Below are positions 43,745-51,394 of a DNA stretch of 64,000 nt, in pieces; within the stretch, counting starts at the first letter, position 1, and the number at the start of each line of letters is the position of its first letter. Source of the DNA: Paractinoplanes lichenicola (GTDB taxonomy: Bacteria; Actinomycetota; Actinomycetes; Mycobacteriales; Micromonosporaceae); NCBI RefSeq assembly GCF_016785085.1, contig NZ_JAENHO010000005.1, positions 186,001-250,000 of the forward strand, written 5' to 3'. The translations under genes were made by a program, and so were the position numbers. Below the pieces are notes generated by a model that saw nothing but the letters and a program-made list of their open reading frames with translations, searched no databases and was not told where the DNA came from.

Positions 43745-44187
43745 GGCGCGGCGGGGGTCAGGCTGTTCAGCGCCTGGGTCAGCGCGGCCGCGCCCAGGTT
43801 GCCGACCTTCTCGAACTCCATCTTGATCAGTCGCGAGGCCAGCTTGGCCAGCCCATGCATCTCGAGCTCGACCCGATAGGTGACCTCGCAGCCCGACGGG
43901 GCCGCCCGCACGACCACCGTGTCGACGCAGGTGGCCCCCTCGTTGCGCCCGTGGAACAGCAGCCGCCCGGGCTCGGAGGCGACCAGCGTGTAGGTCAGCT
44001 CGGTGGTGATGCCGAGCAGCCGGCACACCTGCCGCCAGCTGACACCCGGCACGATCGGCCCGGCGCCGTGCCGGATCGACTGGCGGACCACCGGATCCCA
44101 CACCGCGGTGTTGCCGAAGTCGGTCAGGTAGCCGAGCGCCAGCGGCGGGGCGGCGTTCACGGCCAGGCTGCGCTCCACGACGATCAT
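43741..44187 (-). CDS. SRPBCC-fold (polyketide cyclase/START-like) protein
   Basis: The 148-residue protein fits the SRPBCC helix-grip fold: an opening strand VVERSLAVNAAPPLALGYLTD, central beta strands ITTELTYTLVASEPGRLLFHG and SGCEVTYRVELEMHGLAKLA, and a long C-terminal helix EFEKVGNLGAAALTQAL. Such proteins bind hydrophobic ligands; no catalytic residues can be assigned. It converges on the methyltransferase gene, which is not proof of a shared function. Confidence 0.72.
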   Translation of the reverse strand: MIVVERSLAVNAAPPLALGYLTDFGNTAVWDPVVRQSIRHGAGPIVPGVSWRQVCRLLGITTELTYTLVASEPGRLLFHGRNEGATCVDTVVVRAAPSGCEVTYRVELEMHGLAKLASRLIKMEFEKVGNLGAAALTQALNSLTPAAP

Positions 44188-44254
44188 GAGTCCCCCCAGG
44201 CGTCGACATGCCGCTCCAAGACTAATGGCCGTTTCTGATCATGGGGCGGGTTTC

Positions 44255-44689
44255 CTAACGGGTGAAGGAACGCACGAATTTTCGCTGCCAGGGCGTCTCG
44301 ACGGCCCGCGGATGGTAGTGCTCCCGCACATAGGCCACCGCCTCGTCTGCCGGGACCCCGTCGATGACGGCCACGCAGGCCAGCGCGGTTCCCGTGCGTC
44401 CCCGTCCACCCCCGCACGCCACTTCCACCCGCTCCCCGGCCGCCCGCTCCCACACTTCCCGCAAGACCTTTCCCGCGTACGCCGGGTCGGCGGGAAGCCG
44501 GAAGTCGGGCCACCGGATCCACCGGCTAGCCCAGCCGAACTCGGGCGGCGCCGAGCCCAGCAGGTAGGCCCCGAAGACCGGCGGGTGCCCCGACGGCATC
44601 GGCTCCCGCAGTCCCCGTCCCCGCACGAGCCGCCCCGACGGCAGTCGCATCACTCCGGTCTCGCCGGCCACCCAACTCACGGGACACAT
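44255..44689 (-). CDS. Cys-based protein-tyrosine-phosphatase-like protein
   Basis: The 144-residue protein has the CX5R phosphatase loop as VEVACGGGRGRTGTALACV, with Cys and Arg correctly spaced and the following Thr/Gly. A possible general-acid Asp lies in WIRWPDFRLP. The loop has Gly in place of the usual His before Cys-x-x-G, so it is a variant. The gene diverges from the argS leader with only 41 bases between. A cytosolic phosphatase is likely, but its substrate is not known. Confidence 0.72.
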   Translation of the reverse strand: MCPVSWVAGETGVMRLPSGRLVRGRGLREPMPSGHPPVFGAYLLGSAPPEFGWASRWIRWPDFRLPADPAYAGKVLREVWERAAGERVEVACGGGRGRTGTALACVAVIDGVPADEAVAYVREHYHPRAVETPWQRKFVRSFTR

Positions 44690-44730
44690 CTTGCTACGGC
44701 AACCGGTCCCGGATGAGCTACGGTGTGCCC

Positions 44731-44778
44731 ATGCAGACCTTCAGCGAGCGACGCCGGCGTTCCGACGACCGCCGCTGA
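44731..44778 (+). CDS. Putative Arg-rich leader peptide of argS
   Basis: A 15-codon ORF encodes MQTFSERRRRSDDRR, with six Arg (codons CGA, CGC, CGG, CGT, CGC, CGC), followed by hairpins and then argS. There is no Shine-Dalgarno sequence. A TACGGT -10 box at 44719-44724 puts the predicted transcript start at or next to the ATG, so it would be a leaderless ORF. By analogy with trp-type leaders, slow translation of the Arg codons when charged tRNA-Arg is scarce could switch the RNA fold and raise argS expression. Not demonstrated. Confidence 0.55.
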   Translation: MQTFSERRRRSDDRR

Positions 44779-44791
44779 GTCTTTGCTGTCC

Positions 44792-44842
44792 CCGGCGGGT
44801 CGATCCCGCCGGTGCTCCCCTCGCGTGACCCGGTCGACCCGC
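44792..44842 (+). promoter_or_regulatory. Candidate attenuator hairpins before argS
   Basis: CCGGCGGG (44792-44799) pairs with CCCGCCGG (44805-44812) around TCGAT. Alternatively GCGGGTCGA (44795-44803, counted with its leading G) pairs with TCGACCCGC (44834-44842). The two folds exclude each other because they share the GCGGG segment. The leader codons also contain CGCCGG, complementary to CCGGCG. There is no U-tract after the first hairpin, so its terminator role is uncertain. Confidence 0.45.
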
Positions 44843-44867
44843 TTTCGCGTACGTCGATGGGTGCGTC

Positions 44868-46469
44868 ATGAATCTCGAAGCTCTTCTCGCCGCTCGGCTG
44901 GCGGTCGCGTTCGAGGCGGTCGCCGGTGAGCCGGTCGATCCCCTCGTCCGGGTCTCCCAGCACGCCGATTTCCAGTCCGGGGCCGCCCTCGCCCTGGCCC
45001 GCCGGCTGGGCCGGGCCCCGCGCGAGGTCGCGGCCGAGGTGCTGGCCCGCTCCGACCTGGCCGGGCTGGCCACGGCCGAGATCTCCGGCCCCGGCTTCCT
45101 CAACCTGACCGTCGACGACGCGGTGCTCGCGGCGCCGCACCCGCTCGACCCGCCGCCGGGCGCCAAGGAACGGATCGTCCTCGACTACTCGGGTCCCAAC
45201 GTGGCCAAGGAGCTGCACGTCGGCCACCTGCGGTCGACGATCATCGGGGACGCGCTGGCCCGGCTGTTCACGTGGGCCGGGCACGACGTCGTACGGGTCA
45301 ACCACCTCGGCGACTGGGGCACGCAGTTCGGCATGCTGATCGAGCAGATGTCCGACCTCGACGGCAGCTACTCGCTGAGCGACCTGACCGCCTTCTATCG
45401 GCGGGCGCGGGTCAGGTTCGACAGCGACCCCGACTTCCGGACCCGGGCCCGGCTGCGGGTGGTGTCGCTGCAGAACGGCGACGCGACAACCCGGGCGATG
45501 TGGCACAAACTGGTCGAGCAGTCGGAGCGGTCGTTCGTGGCCGACTACGAGCGGCTCGGCATCACGCTGACGATGGCCGACTTCAGCGGCGAGAGCTCCT
45601 ATCAGGATCAGCTGGCCTCGGTGGTCGACGAGCTGACGGCCAAGGGGCTGCTGGTCGAGAGCGAGGGCGCGCTCTGCGCGTTCCCCGCCGGGTTCACCGG
45701 CCGCGACGGGGAGCCGCTCCCGCTCATCGTCCGCAAGAGCGACGGCGGTTTCGGGTACGCGGCCACGGACCTCGCCGCCCTGCGGCACCGCACCCGGGAC
45801 CTGGCCGCGACCCGCCTGCTCTACGTGGTCGGCACCCCGCAGAGCAACCACTTCGCGATGGTCTTCGCGGTCGGGCGGGACGCCGGCTGGCTGCCCGGCG
45901 GGGTCACCGCCGAGCACGTCAACTTCGGCTCGGTGCTGGGGCCGGACGGCAAGATGCTCAAGACCCGGTCCGGCGACACGATCAAACTGGCCGACCTGCT
46001 GGACGAGGCGGACGAGCGGGCCACGTCGCCGGCCGTCGGGATCGGGGCCGTCAAGTACGCCGACCTGGCCAACGACCGGCGCAGCGACTACGTCTTCGAC
46101 TGGGACCGGATGCTGGCCGCGACCGGCAACACCGGGCCCTACCTGCAGTACGCCCTGGCCCGGATCCGCTCGCTGCTGGCCAAGGCCGCGCACGAGCCGG
46201 GACCGGTCGTGCTGGCCGACCCGGCCGAGCGGCGGCTGGCCCTGACCCTGCTCGCCTTCGAGCCGGCCGCGGCCGCCGCGATCGAGCACCGCGAGCCGCA
46301 CCGGCTGGCCGTCCACCTGCACGAGCTGGCGGTCGCCTTCACCACGTTCTACGAGAAGTGCCGCCCGATCCTCGGCTCGCCGAGCCGCCTGGCTCTCACC
46401 GCCCGCACGGGCGAGACCCTGCGGCTCGGCCTCGACCTGCTCGGCCTGCCCGTCCCCGACGAGATGTGA
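44868..46469 (+). CDS. argS: Arginyl-tRNA synthetase
   Basis: The 533-residue class I synthetase charges tRNA-Arg. The N-terminal additional domain is followed by the HIGH region as LDYSGPNVAKELHVGHLRST. The KMSK-equivalent loop reads VLGPDGKMLKTRSGDTI, the usual non-canonical form in ArgRS. The C-terminal anticodon-binding domain shows YLQYALARIRSLLAKA and ends HELAVAFTTFYEKCRPI with LLGLPVPDEM. It stands alone on the plus strand behind the leader ORF; a membrane protein gene converges on its end with one base between stops. Confidence 0.95.
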   Translation: MNLEALLAARLAVAFEAVAGEPVDPLVRVSQHADFQSGAALALARRLGRAPREVAAEVLARSDLAGLATAEISGPGFLNLTVDDAVLAAPHPLDPPPGAKERIVLDYSGPNVAKELHVGHLRSTIIGDALARLFTWAGHDVVRVNHLGDWGTQFGMLIEQMSDLDGSYSLSDLTAFYRRARVRFDSDPDFRTRARLRVVSLQNGDATTRAMWHKLVEQSERSFVADYERLGITLTMADFSGESSYQDQLASVVDELTAKGLLVESEGALCAFPAGFTGRDGEPLPLIVRKSDGGFGYAATDLAALRHRTRDLAATRLLYVVGTPQSNHFAMVFAVGRDAGWLPGGVTAEHVNFGSVLGPDGKMLKTRSGDTIKLADLLDEADERATSPAVGIGAVKYADLANDRRSDYVFDWDRMLAATGNTGPYLQYALARIRSLLAKAAHEPGPVVLADPAERRLALTLLAFEPAAAAAIEHREPHRLAVHLHELAVAFTTFYEKCRPILGSPSRLALTARTGETLRLGLDLLGLPVPDEM

Positions 46470-46470
46470 G

Positions 46471-46812
46471 CTAGGCCAGGAACGTCGACGTCGCGGCGGC
46501 CACCGCGAGCACCGTGCCGAAGGCCAGCCAGTACGGATACCGCTCGTGCCCACCCTGCCGGGCGGCGGAACCGCGGCGGACCGCCGAGACCGCCCCCGGC
46601 ACCCCGAGCAGCAGCGTCCAGAACACCACCGGCAGCCACGACGGCGCCTGCGGCCGGGCGGCGCGAGCCATCTCCTCCGGGAACCGGACGAACAGCCGGG
46701 GCCGGGCCGCGGGCGGCGGGGGAGCGGGCGGGGCCTCCGGGGCGGCCGGCGTCGCCGCGGCGGCCCAGGGCGGCGTCGTCGGATACTCGGCGTACGGGAG
46801 CGGGGTTGTCAT
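46471..46812 (-). CDS. Small Pro-rich membrane protein
   Basis: The 113-residue protein has a Pro/Ala-rich cytosolic N-terminus (APEAPPAPPPPAARP), then two hydrophobic segments (WLPVVFWTLLLGVPGAVSAV and YWLAFGTVLAVAAATS). A basic stretch (RRGSAARQGGHERYP) lies between them. No family is recognised. This layout, a Pro-rich tail plus two helices, is common in actinobacterial membrane proteins of unknown role. Convergent with argS. Confidence 0.6.
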   Translation of the reverse strand: MTTPLPYAEYPTTPPWAAAATPAAPEAPPAPPPPAARPRLFVRFPEEMARAARPQAPSWLPVVFWTLLLGVPGAVSAVRRGSAARQGGHERYPYWLAFGTVLAVAAATSTFLA

Positions 46813-46892
46813 GGTTCGGGGCCTTTCGGTAGCGGCCCGGTTGCTATTCCGTGCCGCCCGGCCCCATCGGCGGGCCCCCAGAAAACCTGAGG

Positions 46893-47747
46893 TTAGTTTT
46901 CGGGTGCGGTTCTGATCGGCACCTGCATCTCGGTGACCCACTTGTCGAACTCGCCGGGCGGGCAGTCGAGATAGACCTCGACGGCGAAGCCCGGCTCGAT
47001 CGCGCGGTAGCCGTTGTCGTCGATCCAGTTGGCGATCTTCTGCCCCGTGCGGAACGCCTCGGACATCGAGCCGTGGTGCAGCGCGGTCGCCGCCTCCTCG
47101 ATCTCGGGCAGGGTCACCACCTCGAAGCCGGCGCCGGGCGGGACCTCGGCGTCGCCGATCGGGAACGCCGCGTGCACCGTGATCGTCTCGTCGCCGGGCT
47201 CGGCCGGCGCCGGCCGGTAGTAGGCGATCGGCGCCGCGGACATCGGGACCTTGTGCTGCTCCATGAGCTCCATCAGCCGCGGATAGAGCGGCGTCAGGTT
47301 CTCGCTGATCGACGTCGGGTGGTCGTAGCTGGTCGCGGTGCCCCACAGCATCGCGTACCGGGTGGCCGGGATCTTCTTGAGAACGACGTCTCCGGTGTCC
47401 ATGTGCCCCTCACTCTCGATCATGCGGAGGCGGGCGTCGACCTGGGCGAGGCGTGCGGTGTCGTGGGCCATCTGGGCCGCGAGCTCGGCCCGCCGCAGGC
47501 GCAGCATGCCCCAGAGCTCGCCGGTGTCGACCTTCTCGTCGATCAGGGTCTGCACCTGATGCAGGCTGAACCCGAGATCTTTGAGGGCGGTCACCCTGTT
47601 GAGCAGGCGCAACTGCGCGGCGGTGTAGAAGCGATAGCCGCTGTGCGGATCGACGTGGGCGGGCCTGAGCAGCCCGATCGCGTCGTAGTGCCGCAGCATG
47701 CGCACGGACACGCGTCCCAGACCGGCGAACTCTCCGATGCTGAACAT
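46893..47747 (-). CDS. MerR-family regulator with GyrI-like effector domain
   Basis: The 284-residue protein has an N-terminal MerR winged helix (MFSIGEFAGLGRVSVRMLRH, then YDAIGLLRPAHVDPHSGYR), a linking coiled coil, and a C-terminal GyrI/BmrR-type multidrug-binding domain (residues about 120-284, with YAMLWGTATSY and CPPGEFDKWVTEMQVPIR). It resembles BmrR, which activates drug-efflux genes on binding lipophilic cations. No efflux gene is next to it here. Encoded 43 bases downstream of the kinase gene's end, same strand. Confidence 0.87.
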   Translation of the reverse strand: MFSIGEFAGLGRVSVRMLRHYDAIGLLRPAHVDPHSGYRFYTAAQLRLLNRVTALKDLGFSLHQVQTLIDEKVDTGELWGMLRLRRAELAAQMAHDTARLAQVDARLRMIESEGHMDTGDVVLKKIPATRYAMLWGTATSYDHPTSISENLTPLYPRLMELMEQHKVPMSAAPIAYYRPAPAEPGDETITVHAAFPIGDAEVPPGAGFEVVTLPEIEEAATALHHGSMSEAFRTGQKIANWIDDNGYRAIEPGFAVEVYLDCPPGEFDKWVTEMQVPIRTAPEN

Positions 47748-47790
47748 GGGATCACCTTCCGCCCTGACACGGTGTGAGAGTCAAGCGGCG

Positions 47791-49224
47791 CTACGGGTTG
47801 GCTCCCGCAGCCGCTCCGCCGTCGCCCGGATCGGTGGTCGTGGGCGGGGTGGTGGCCGGTGGTGGCGTGGTGGCCGGTGGCGGGGTCGTCGTCGTCGGGG
47901 TGGTGGGCGGCGGGGTGGTCGGCCGGCTGGTTGACGGCCGCGAGGTCGGCGTGGCCGTCGGGGTCGGGGTGGGCGTCGGCGTCGGGGTCTGCGTGCGCTG
48001 CGGCGAGTTGCCCCGCGTCGTCGTCGGGCGGTTGGTCGGCTCCTGGCTCGCCGGATCGGTGGCGTCGGTGGTCCGGTCGTCGGCCTGCTGGGACGACACG
48101 CCGCCGGGCACCGTGTTGTCGACCGGCTGCTTCTGCGCACCCTTGTCGGGCCGCAATGCGATCGCGAAGGCGAGGCCGCCGGCCAGCACGAGCAGGGCGA
48201 TCACGCCCACGAGCAGGGCCGTCTGGCTGCGCGGCGGGCGCCGGGGGGTCATGCCCGTCGAGGTCAGGGACGGTCCGGCCGGCGGGGGCGGCGGCGTCGA
48301 CGGGGGCAGGTCGCGGGGCAGCGGCACGGCCCGGGTCGGCGCGGCCGGGCTGAGCGGGGCCACCATCGACGTGCCGGTCAGGCGCTTCCAGTCGAGCGGG
48401 CCGGCCGCGGCGAAGGCGGCCTCGGCGAACTCGGCCGCGGTCTGGAACCGGTCGGCGGGCTGCTTGGCCATCGCCCTCTGGATGAGCTCGCGCACCTCGA
48501 CCGGCACGTGCTCGGGCAGCGGCTCGGGCTCGTCCTCCAGGTGGCGCAGGGCCACCTGCAGCGCGTTGTCGCCGTCGAAGGGCGGCTCGCCGGCGATGCA
48601 GTGATAGGCCACGGCGCCGAGCGCGTAGATGTCGGTGGCGGCCGAGACGTTGCCCTTGGCGACCTGCTCGGGCGCCATGTAGAGAGCCGTGCCGACGATC
48701 GCGTTGACCGCCGTCACGCTGGTCACCGCGGCCGAGCGGGCCACCCCGAAGTCGACCAGGACGACCGTGCCGTTGGGCTTGACGATCAGGTTGCCCGGCT
48801 TGACGTCGCGATGCACCGTGCCGTTCTCGTGGGCGGCGTGCAGCGCGTCGGCCGCCTGCGCCACGATCGACATGACCTCGGTCACCGGCATCGGGCCCTG
48901 CTTGACCCGGGTCGAGAGCGGCTCGCCCTCGACGTAGGCCATGACCAGGTAGGCCATGCCCTCCTCGCCGCCGGACTCGGTGGCGCTCGCGTAGTCGTAG
49001 ACCTCGACCACCCCGGGGTGGCGGAAGGCCGCCATCATCCGGGCCTCGCCGTAGAACCGGGCGGCGAACTCGGGGTCGGCCATCATGTTCGAACGCAGCA
49101 CCTTGACGGCGATGACCCGGCCCAGCACGACATCGGTGCCGCGCCAGACGTCACCCATCCCGCCTGTGGCGATGCGCTCGTCCAACCGGTATCGGTTGCC
49201 GAGGAGGTGGCCGGCAGTGAGCAC
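47791..49224 (-). CDS. Membrane Ser/Thr protein kinase, PknB-like without PASTA domains
   Basis: The 477-residue protein has a complete Hanks-type kinase domain: Gly loop IATGGMGDVWRG, Lys in RVIAVKVLRS, catalytic GTVHRDVKPGNLIVKPNG, DFG in VVLVDFGVARSAAV and MAPEQVAKGNVS. A transmembrane helix (LLVGVIALLVLAGGLAFAIAL, near residue 340) is followed by an extracellular tail very rich in Thr/Pro repeats (TPTPTPTPTATPT). No PASTA or other sensor domain. The GTG at 49224 is as likely as the TTG one codon upstream. Probably a surface-sensing kinase of unknown signal. Confidence 0.9.
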   Translation of the reverse strand: MLTAGHLLGNRYRLDERIATGGMGDVWRGTDVVLGRVIAVKVLRSNMMADPEFAARFYGEARMMAAFRHPGVVEVYDYASATESGGEEGMAYLVMAYVEGEPLSTRVKQGPMPVTEVMSIVAQAADALHAAHENGTVHRDVKPGNLIVKPNGTVVLVDFGVARSAAVTSVTAVNAIVGTALYMAPEQVAKGNVSAATDIYALGAVAYHCIAGEPPFDGDNALQVALRHLEDEPEPLPEHVPVEVRELIQRAMAKQPADRFQTAAEFAEAAFAAAGPLDWKRLTGTSMVAPLSPAAPTRAVPLPRDLPPSTPPPPPAGPSLTSTGMTPRRPPRSQTALLVGVIALLVLAGGLAFAIALRPDKGAQKQPVDNTVPGGVSSQQADDRTTDATDPASQEPTNRPTTTRGNSPQRTQTPTPTPTPTPTATPTSRPSTSRPTTPPPTTPTTTTPPPATTPPPATTPPTTTDPGDGGAAAGANP

Positions 49225-49345
49225 CAACGGACCTTATCTAATCGGGTGGCGGAGCCACAGCGGAGAGACGGCGAAACTGTAACCGGCTCACGGTCTCAGC
49301 GGGGGGTCAGAGGGGGCACCTTTCGGCCGCTCGGGTACGACGATG

Positions 49346-49375
49346 CCCCGGGCGGCGAAGGTGCGCCGCCCGGGG
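49346..49375 (-). terminator. 12-bp hairpin after the LAGK-repeat gene
   Basis: CCCCGGGCGGCG (49346-49357) pairs perfectly with CGCCGCCCGGGG (49364-49375) around AAGGTG, 15 bases past the stop of the minus-strand gene at 49391. Confidence 0.7.
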
Positions 49376-49390
49376 GAGATGTCGCCGGGT

Positions 49391-49819
49391 TCAGTTGTCG
49401 TACGTCGGGGTGACCACGACCGCCGTCTCGGCCAGCTCGAGCTCTTCCTGCTCGGCCTGGCGCTCGAGGGCGGCCCGGGCCGACTGCGCGACCGCGTAAC
49501 CCACCGCCGCGCCGAGCAGGCCGACGCCGATGATCAAGCCCCACGGCCGGGCCGGCTTGCGGCCGGCCAGGGCGCCCGCCGCCGCGTTGGCACGATGCCA
49601 GGCGATGTCCGCCTTGCCGCTGGCCTTGCCGGCCAGCTTCTGGCTCTTCCGGTAGCCCTTGCCGGCGAGCTTGTGACCCTGGTCACTGGCCTTGCCGGCC
49701 AGCTTGGTCGCCTTGTCGCCGGTGTCCTTGGCCGTATCGCCCGCGGCCGCCATGGCCGCCGACAGATACTCCCAGGCCTGCGCGGCCGTCCGTTCGGTCT
49801 TGCTCTTGCTGGAGAACAT
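49391..49819 (-). CDS. LAGK-repeat single-pass membrane protein
   Basis: The 142-residue protein is preceded by a good RBS (GGAGGTAACAACG before ATG). The N-terminal half is basic and repetitive: KLAGKASDQGHKLAGKGYRK, then SQKLAGKASGKADIAWHRAN, a run of LAGK-type units like those of YtxH/DUF-type or lectin-like stress proteins. A single transmembrane helix follows (WGLIIGVGLLGAAVGYAVAQ), then an acidic tail (EQEELELAETAV). Function unknown. Resembles small envelope-associated proteins; lies between a kinase and a STAS gene. Confidence 0.6.
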   Translation of the reverse strand: MFSSKSKTERTAAQAWEYLSAAMAAAGDTAKDTGDKATKLAGKASDQGHKLAGKGYRKSQKLAGKASGKADIAWHRANAAAGALAGRKPARPWGLIIGVGLLGAAVGYAVAQSARAALERQAEQEELELAETAVVVTPTYDN

Positions 49820-49952
49820 CGTTGTTACCTCCCGCTCGCCGTTCGCCCTTAACCCTGCCCATGGCCGCCGTTCAGCAAACGTGTCCGGTGTGGACGCCGT
49901 CACGTTTCGGAAACGACTTGCCGTCGGCCGGTACTCTTGACCCGGTTCACAC

Positions 49953-50023
49953 CAGGCACTCAGGTGCCTGACAGGTTCGGGTCCTAACCTTTCGGTCAGT
50001 TTCACCGAACCTTGTGGGGGTAG
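49953..50023 (+). promoter_or_regulatory. SigB-type promoter and hairpins upstream of the STAS gene
   Basis: GTTT (49999-50002) and GGGTAG (50018-50023) with a 15-base spacer resemble the stress sigma (SigB/SigF-type) consensus of actinomycetes. Upstream, CAGGCAC/GTGCCTG (49953-49970) and AGGTTCGG/CCGAACCT (49973-50012) form inverted repeats around the -35 region. The promoter is 112 bases before the STAS start. Confidence 0.4.
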
Positions 50024-50134
50024 TCTCGACCGCCCCCGATGCGTGGGACGCACCGGGCGGACTGGGACCGCTCGGAAGTGGCTCAAGCAGGAGGAACGAC
50101 GCTCGGAAGTCCCGGGCGGGTGGAGGGAATTGGC

Positions 50135-50497
50135 GTGACGCTGTCGATAATGACGTCGACGCTTGCCGACGACGTGGTGGAGGTCTCGCCCAGCGGCGAG
50201 ATCGACGTCGAGAACGCGTACGAGATCCGCGAGGCGGTGGCGGGGCAGTTGGCCGCCGGGCATCTCGCTCGCATCGAGCTCAATCTTCAAAATGTGACCT
50301 TCATCGACTCCGTGGGCATCAGCGCGCTCGTCGCCGCTTTCCAGCTCGCGCAGGTCAGTGAGGTCAAGCTGATCGTCACGCGGCCCAGCCGCTTCGCTCA
50401 TCGCCAGCTGTGGGTGACGGGGTTGCTCGGTCTCTTCGGCAATCCGCAGCCGTTCGGGGAGGCCGACGCGGCGCAGCCGGCGGTGTCCGGCATCTGA
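50135..50497 (+). CDS. STAS-domain anti-sigma factor antagonist
   Basis: The 120-residue protein is a single STAS domain of the SpoIIAA/RsbV/BldG type. The phospho-acceptor region is NVTFIDSVGISALVAAFQLA (Ser in DSVGIS). The start GTG has GGAGGG seven bases upstream; longer upstream frames lack one. It should bind an anti-sigma kinase when unphosphorylated and release a sigma factor. No kinase or sigma gene is adjacent. The possible SigB-type promoter upstream would make a feedback loop plausible. Confidence 0.87.
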   Translation: MTLSIMTSTLADDVVEVSPSGEIDVENAYEIREAVAGQLAAGHLARIELNLQNVTFIDSVGISALVAAFQLAQVSEVKLIVTRPSRFAHRQLWVTGLLGLFGNPQPFGEADAAQPAVSGI

Positions 50498-50505
50498 GCT
50501 CACCG

Positions 50506-50541
50506 AAAAGGCCGGCTCCCCACGCGGGGAGCCGGCCTTTT
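50506..50541. terminator. Strong bidirectional intrinsic terminator
   Basis: AAAAGGCCGGCTCCCC pairs with GGGGAGCCGGCCTTTT around ACGC, followed by T residues on the plus strand. It lies between the STAS gene and surE, which converge, and can terminate both. Confidence 0.85.
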
Positions 50542-50554
50542 TGTGTGTCTGCTC

Positions 50555-51394
50555 TCACAGAGCCGGCGCGTGCACCGGAACCGCCTCGAGGTTGATCTTG
50601 ACCTCGGTCATCTCGTGCGGCGGCCGGATCGGCGTGACCACGGCGAAGTGCTCGGCCAGGGCGGCCAGGTCGGTGTGCGGCTCCAGGGTGTCGTCCGCGG
50701 CCTGCACCGCCGTGCGCACAAAGCCCTCACCGGCCTCGGCGATGCTCACCTGCACCTGCCCGAACTGGGCCAGCGACGCCCGCCGGAGCCCGCGGATCCC
50801 GTCCAGGTGCAGGTCGGGCACGTTCAGGTTGAAGATCGTGCCGGGCGGCGTGTGCGTCAGCGTCGGCAGCAGGCGCACGGCGAGCTCGGCCGCGCTGTCC
50901 CAGTGCCGCTTCTCGTCCTCCTCGTGGTCGAGGGCGGCCAGGGCCGCGCCCCCGCTGCGCGCGGAGGAGGCCCGGGGCGAGAGCACGTCGAGCGAGACGG
51001 CGAGGCCGTGCAGACCCGCGTACGAGCCGGTCAGGGTGGCCCCGACCGTGCCCGAGTGCACGACCGCGGCGCCCGCGTTGGCGCCCCGGTTGATGCCCGA
51101 CAGGATCATCTCGGGCACCTCGCCGAAGGCCTCCCGCAGGGCGAGCAGCACGATGTACGCCGGCGAGGCGGCCACCGCGTACGCGGGAATGTGCTTGGCG
51201 TGGGGCAGCTCACGCTTGTGCAGAATGATCTTGCCGTGCTCCTCGACGGCCGTCATCGCCGCGCTGCTGCCGCTGGCCTCGGTGACCGGCGCCGCGACAG
51301 TGACGTCGTGCCCCTCCCGGGCCGCCGCCCGCGCCAGCCAGCGCAGCCCGGGCGCGTCGATGCCGTCGTCGTTGGTGACCAGGATTCTCGTCAT
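50555..51394 (-). CDS. surE: 5'/3'-nucleotidase SurE
   Basis: The 279-residue protein has the SurE N-terminal metal site MTRILVTNDDGIDAPG, with the next conserved segment VAAPVTEASGSSAAM and SGINRGANAGAAVVHSGTVGA. SurE hydrolyses nucleoside monophosphates and short polyphosphates with a divalent cation. It overlaps the PfkB-family gene by four bases, so the two are translated as a unit. The C-terminal extension beyond 250 residues is modest. Confidence 0.92.
   Translation of the reverse strand: MTRILVTNDDGIDAPGLRWLARAAAREGHDVTVAAPVTEASGSSAAMTAVEEHGKIILHKRELPHAKHIPAYAVAASPAYIVLLALREAFGEVPEMILSGINRGANAGAAVVHSGTVGATLTGSYAGLHGLAVSLDVLSPRASSARSGGAALAALDHEEDEKRHWDSAAELAVRLLPTLTHTPPGTIFNLNVPDLHLDGIRGLRRASLAQFGQVQVSIAEAGEGFVRTAVQAADDTLEPHTDLAALAEHFAVVTPIRPPHEMTEVKINLEAVPVHAPAL

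Noticed and set aside
44868-46469. Missing canonical KMSK motif in ArgRS
   Set aside because: Most arginyl-tRNA synthetases lack it; the GKMLKTRSG loop is normal.
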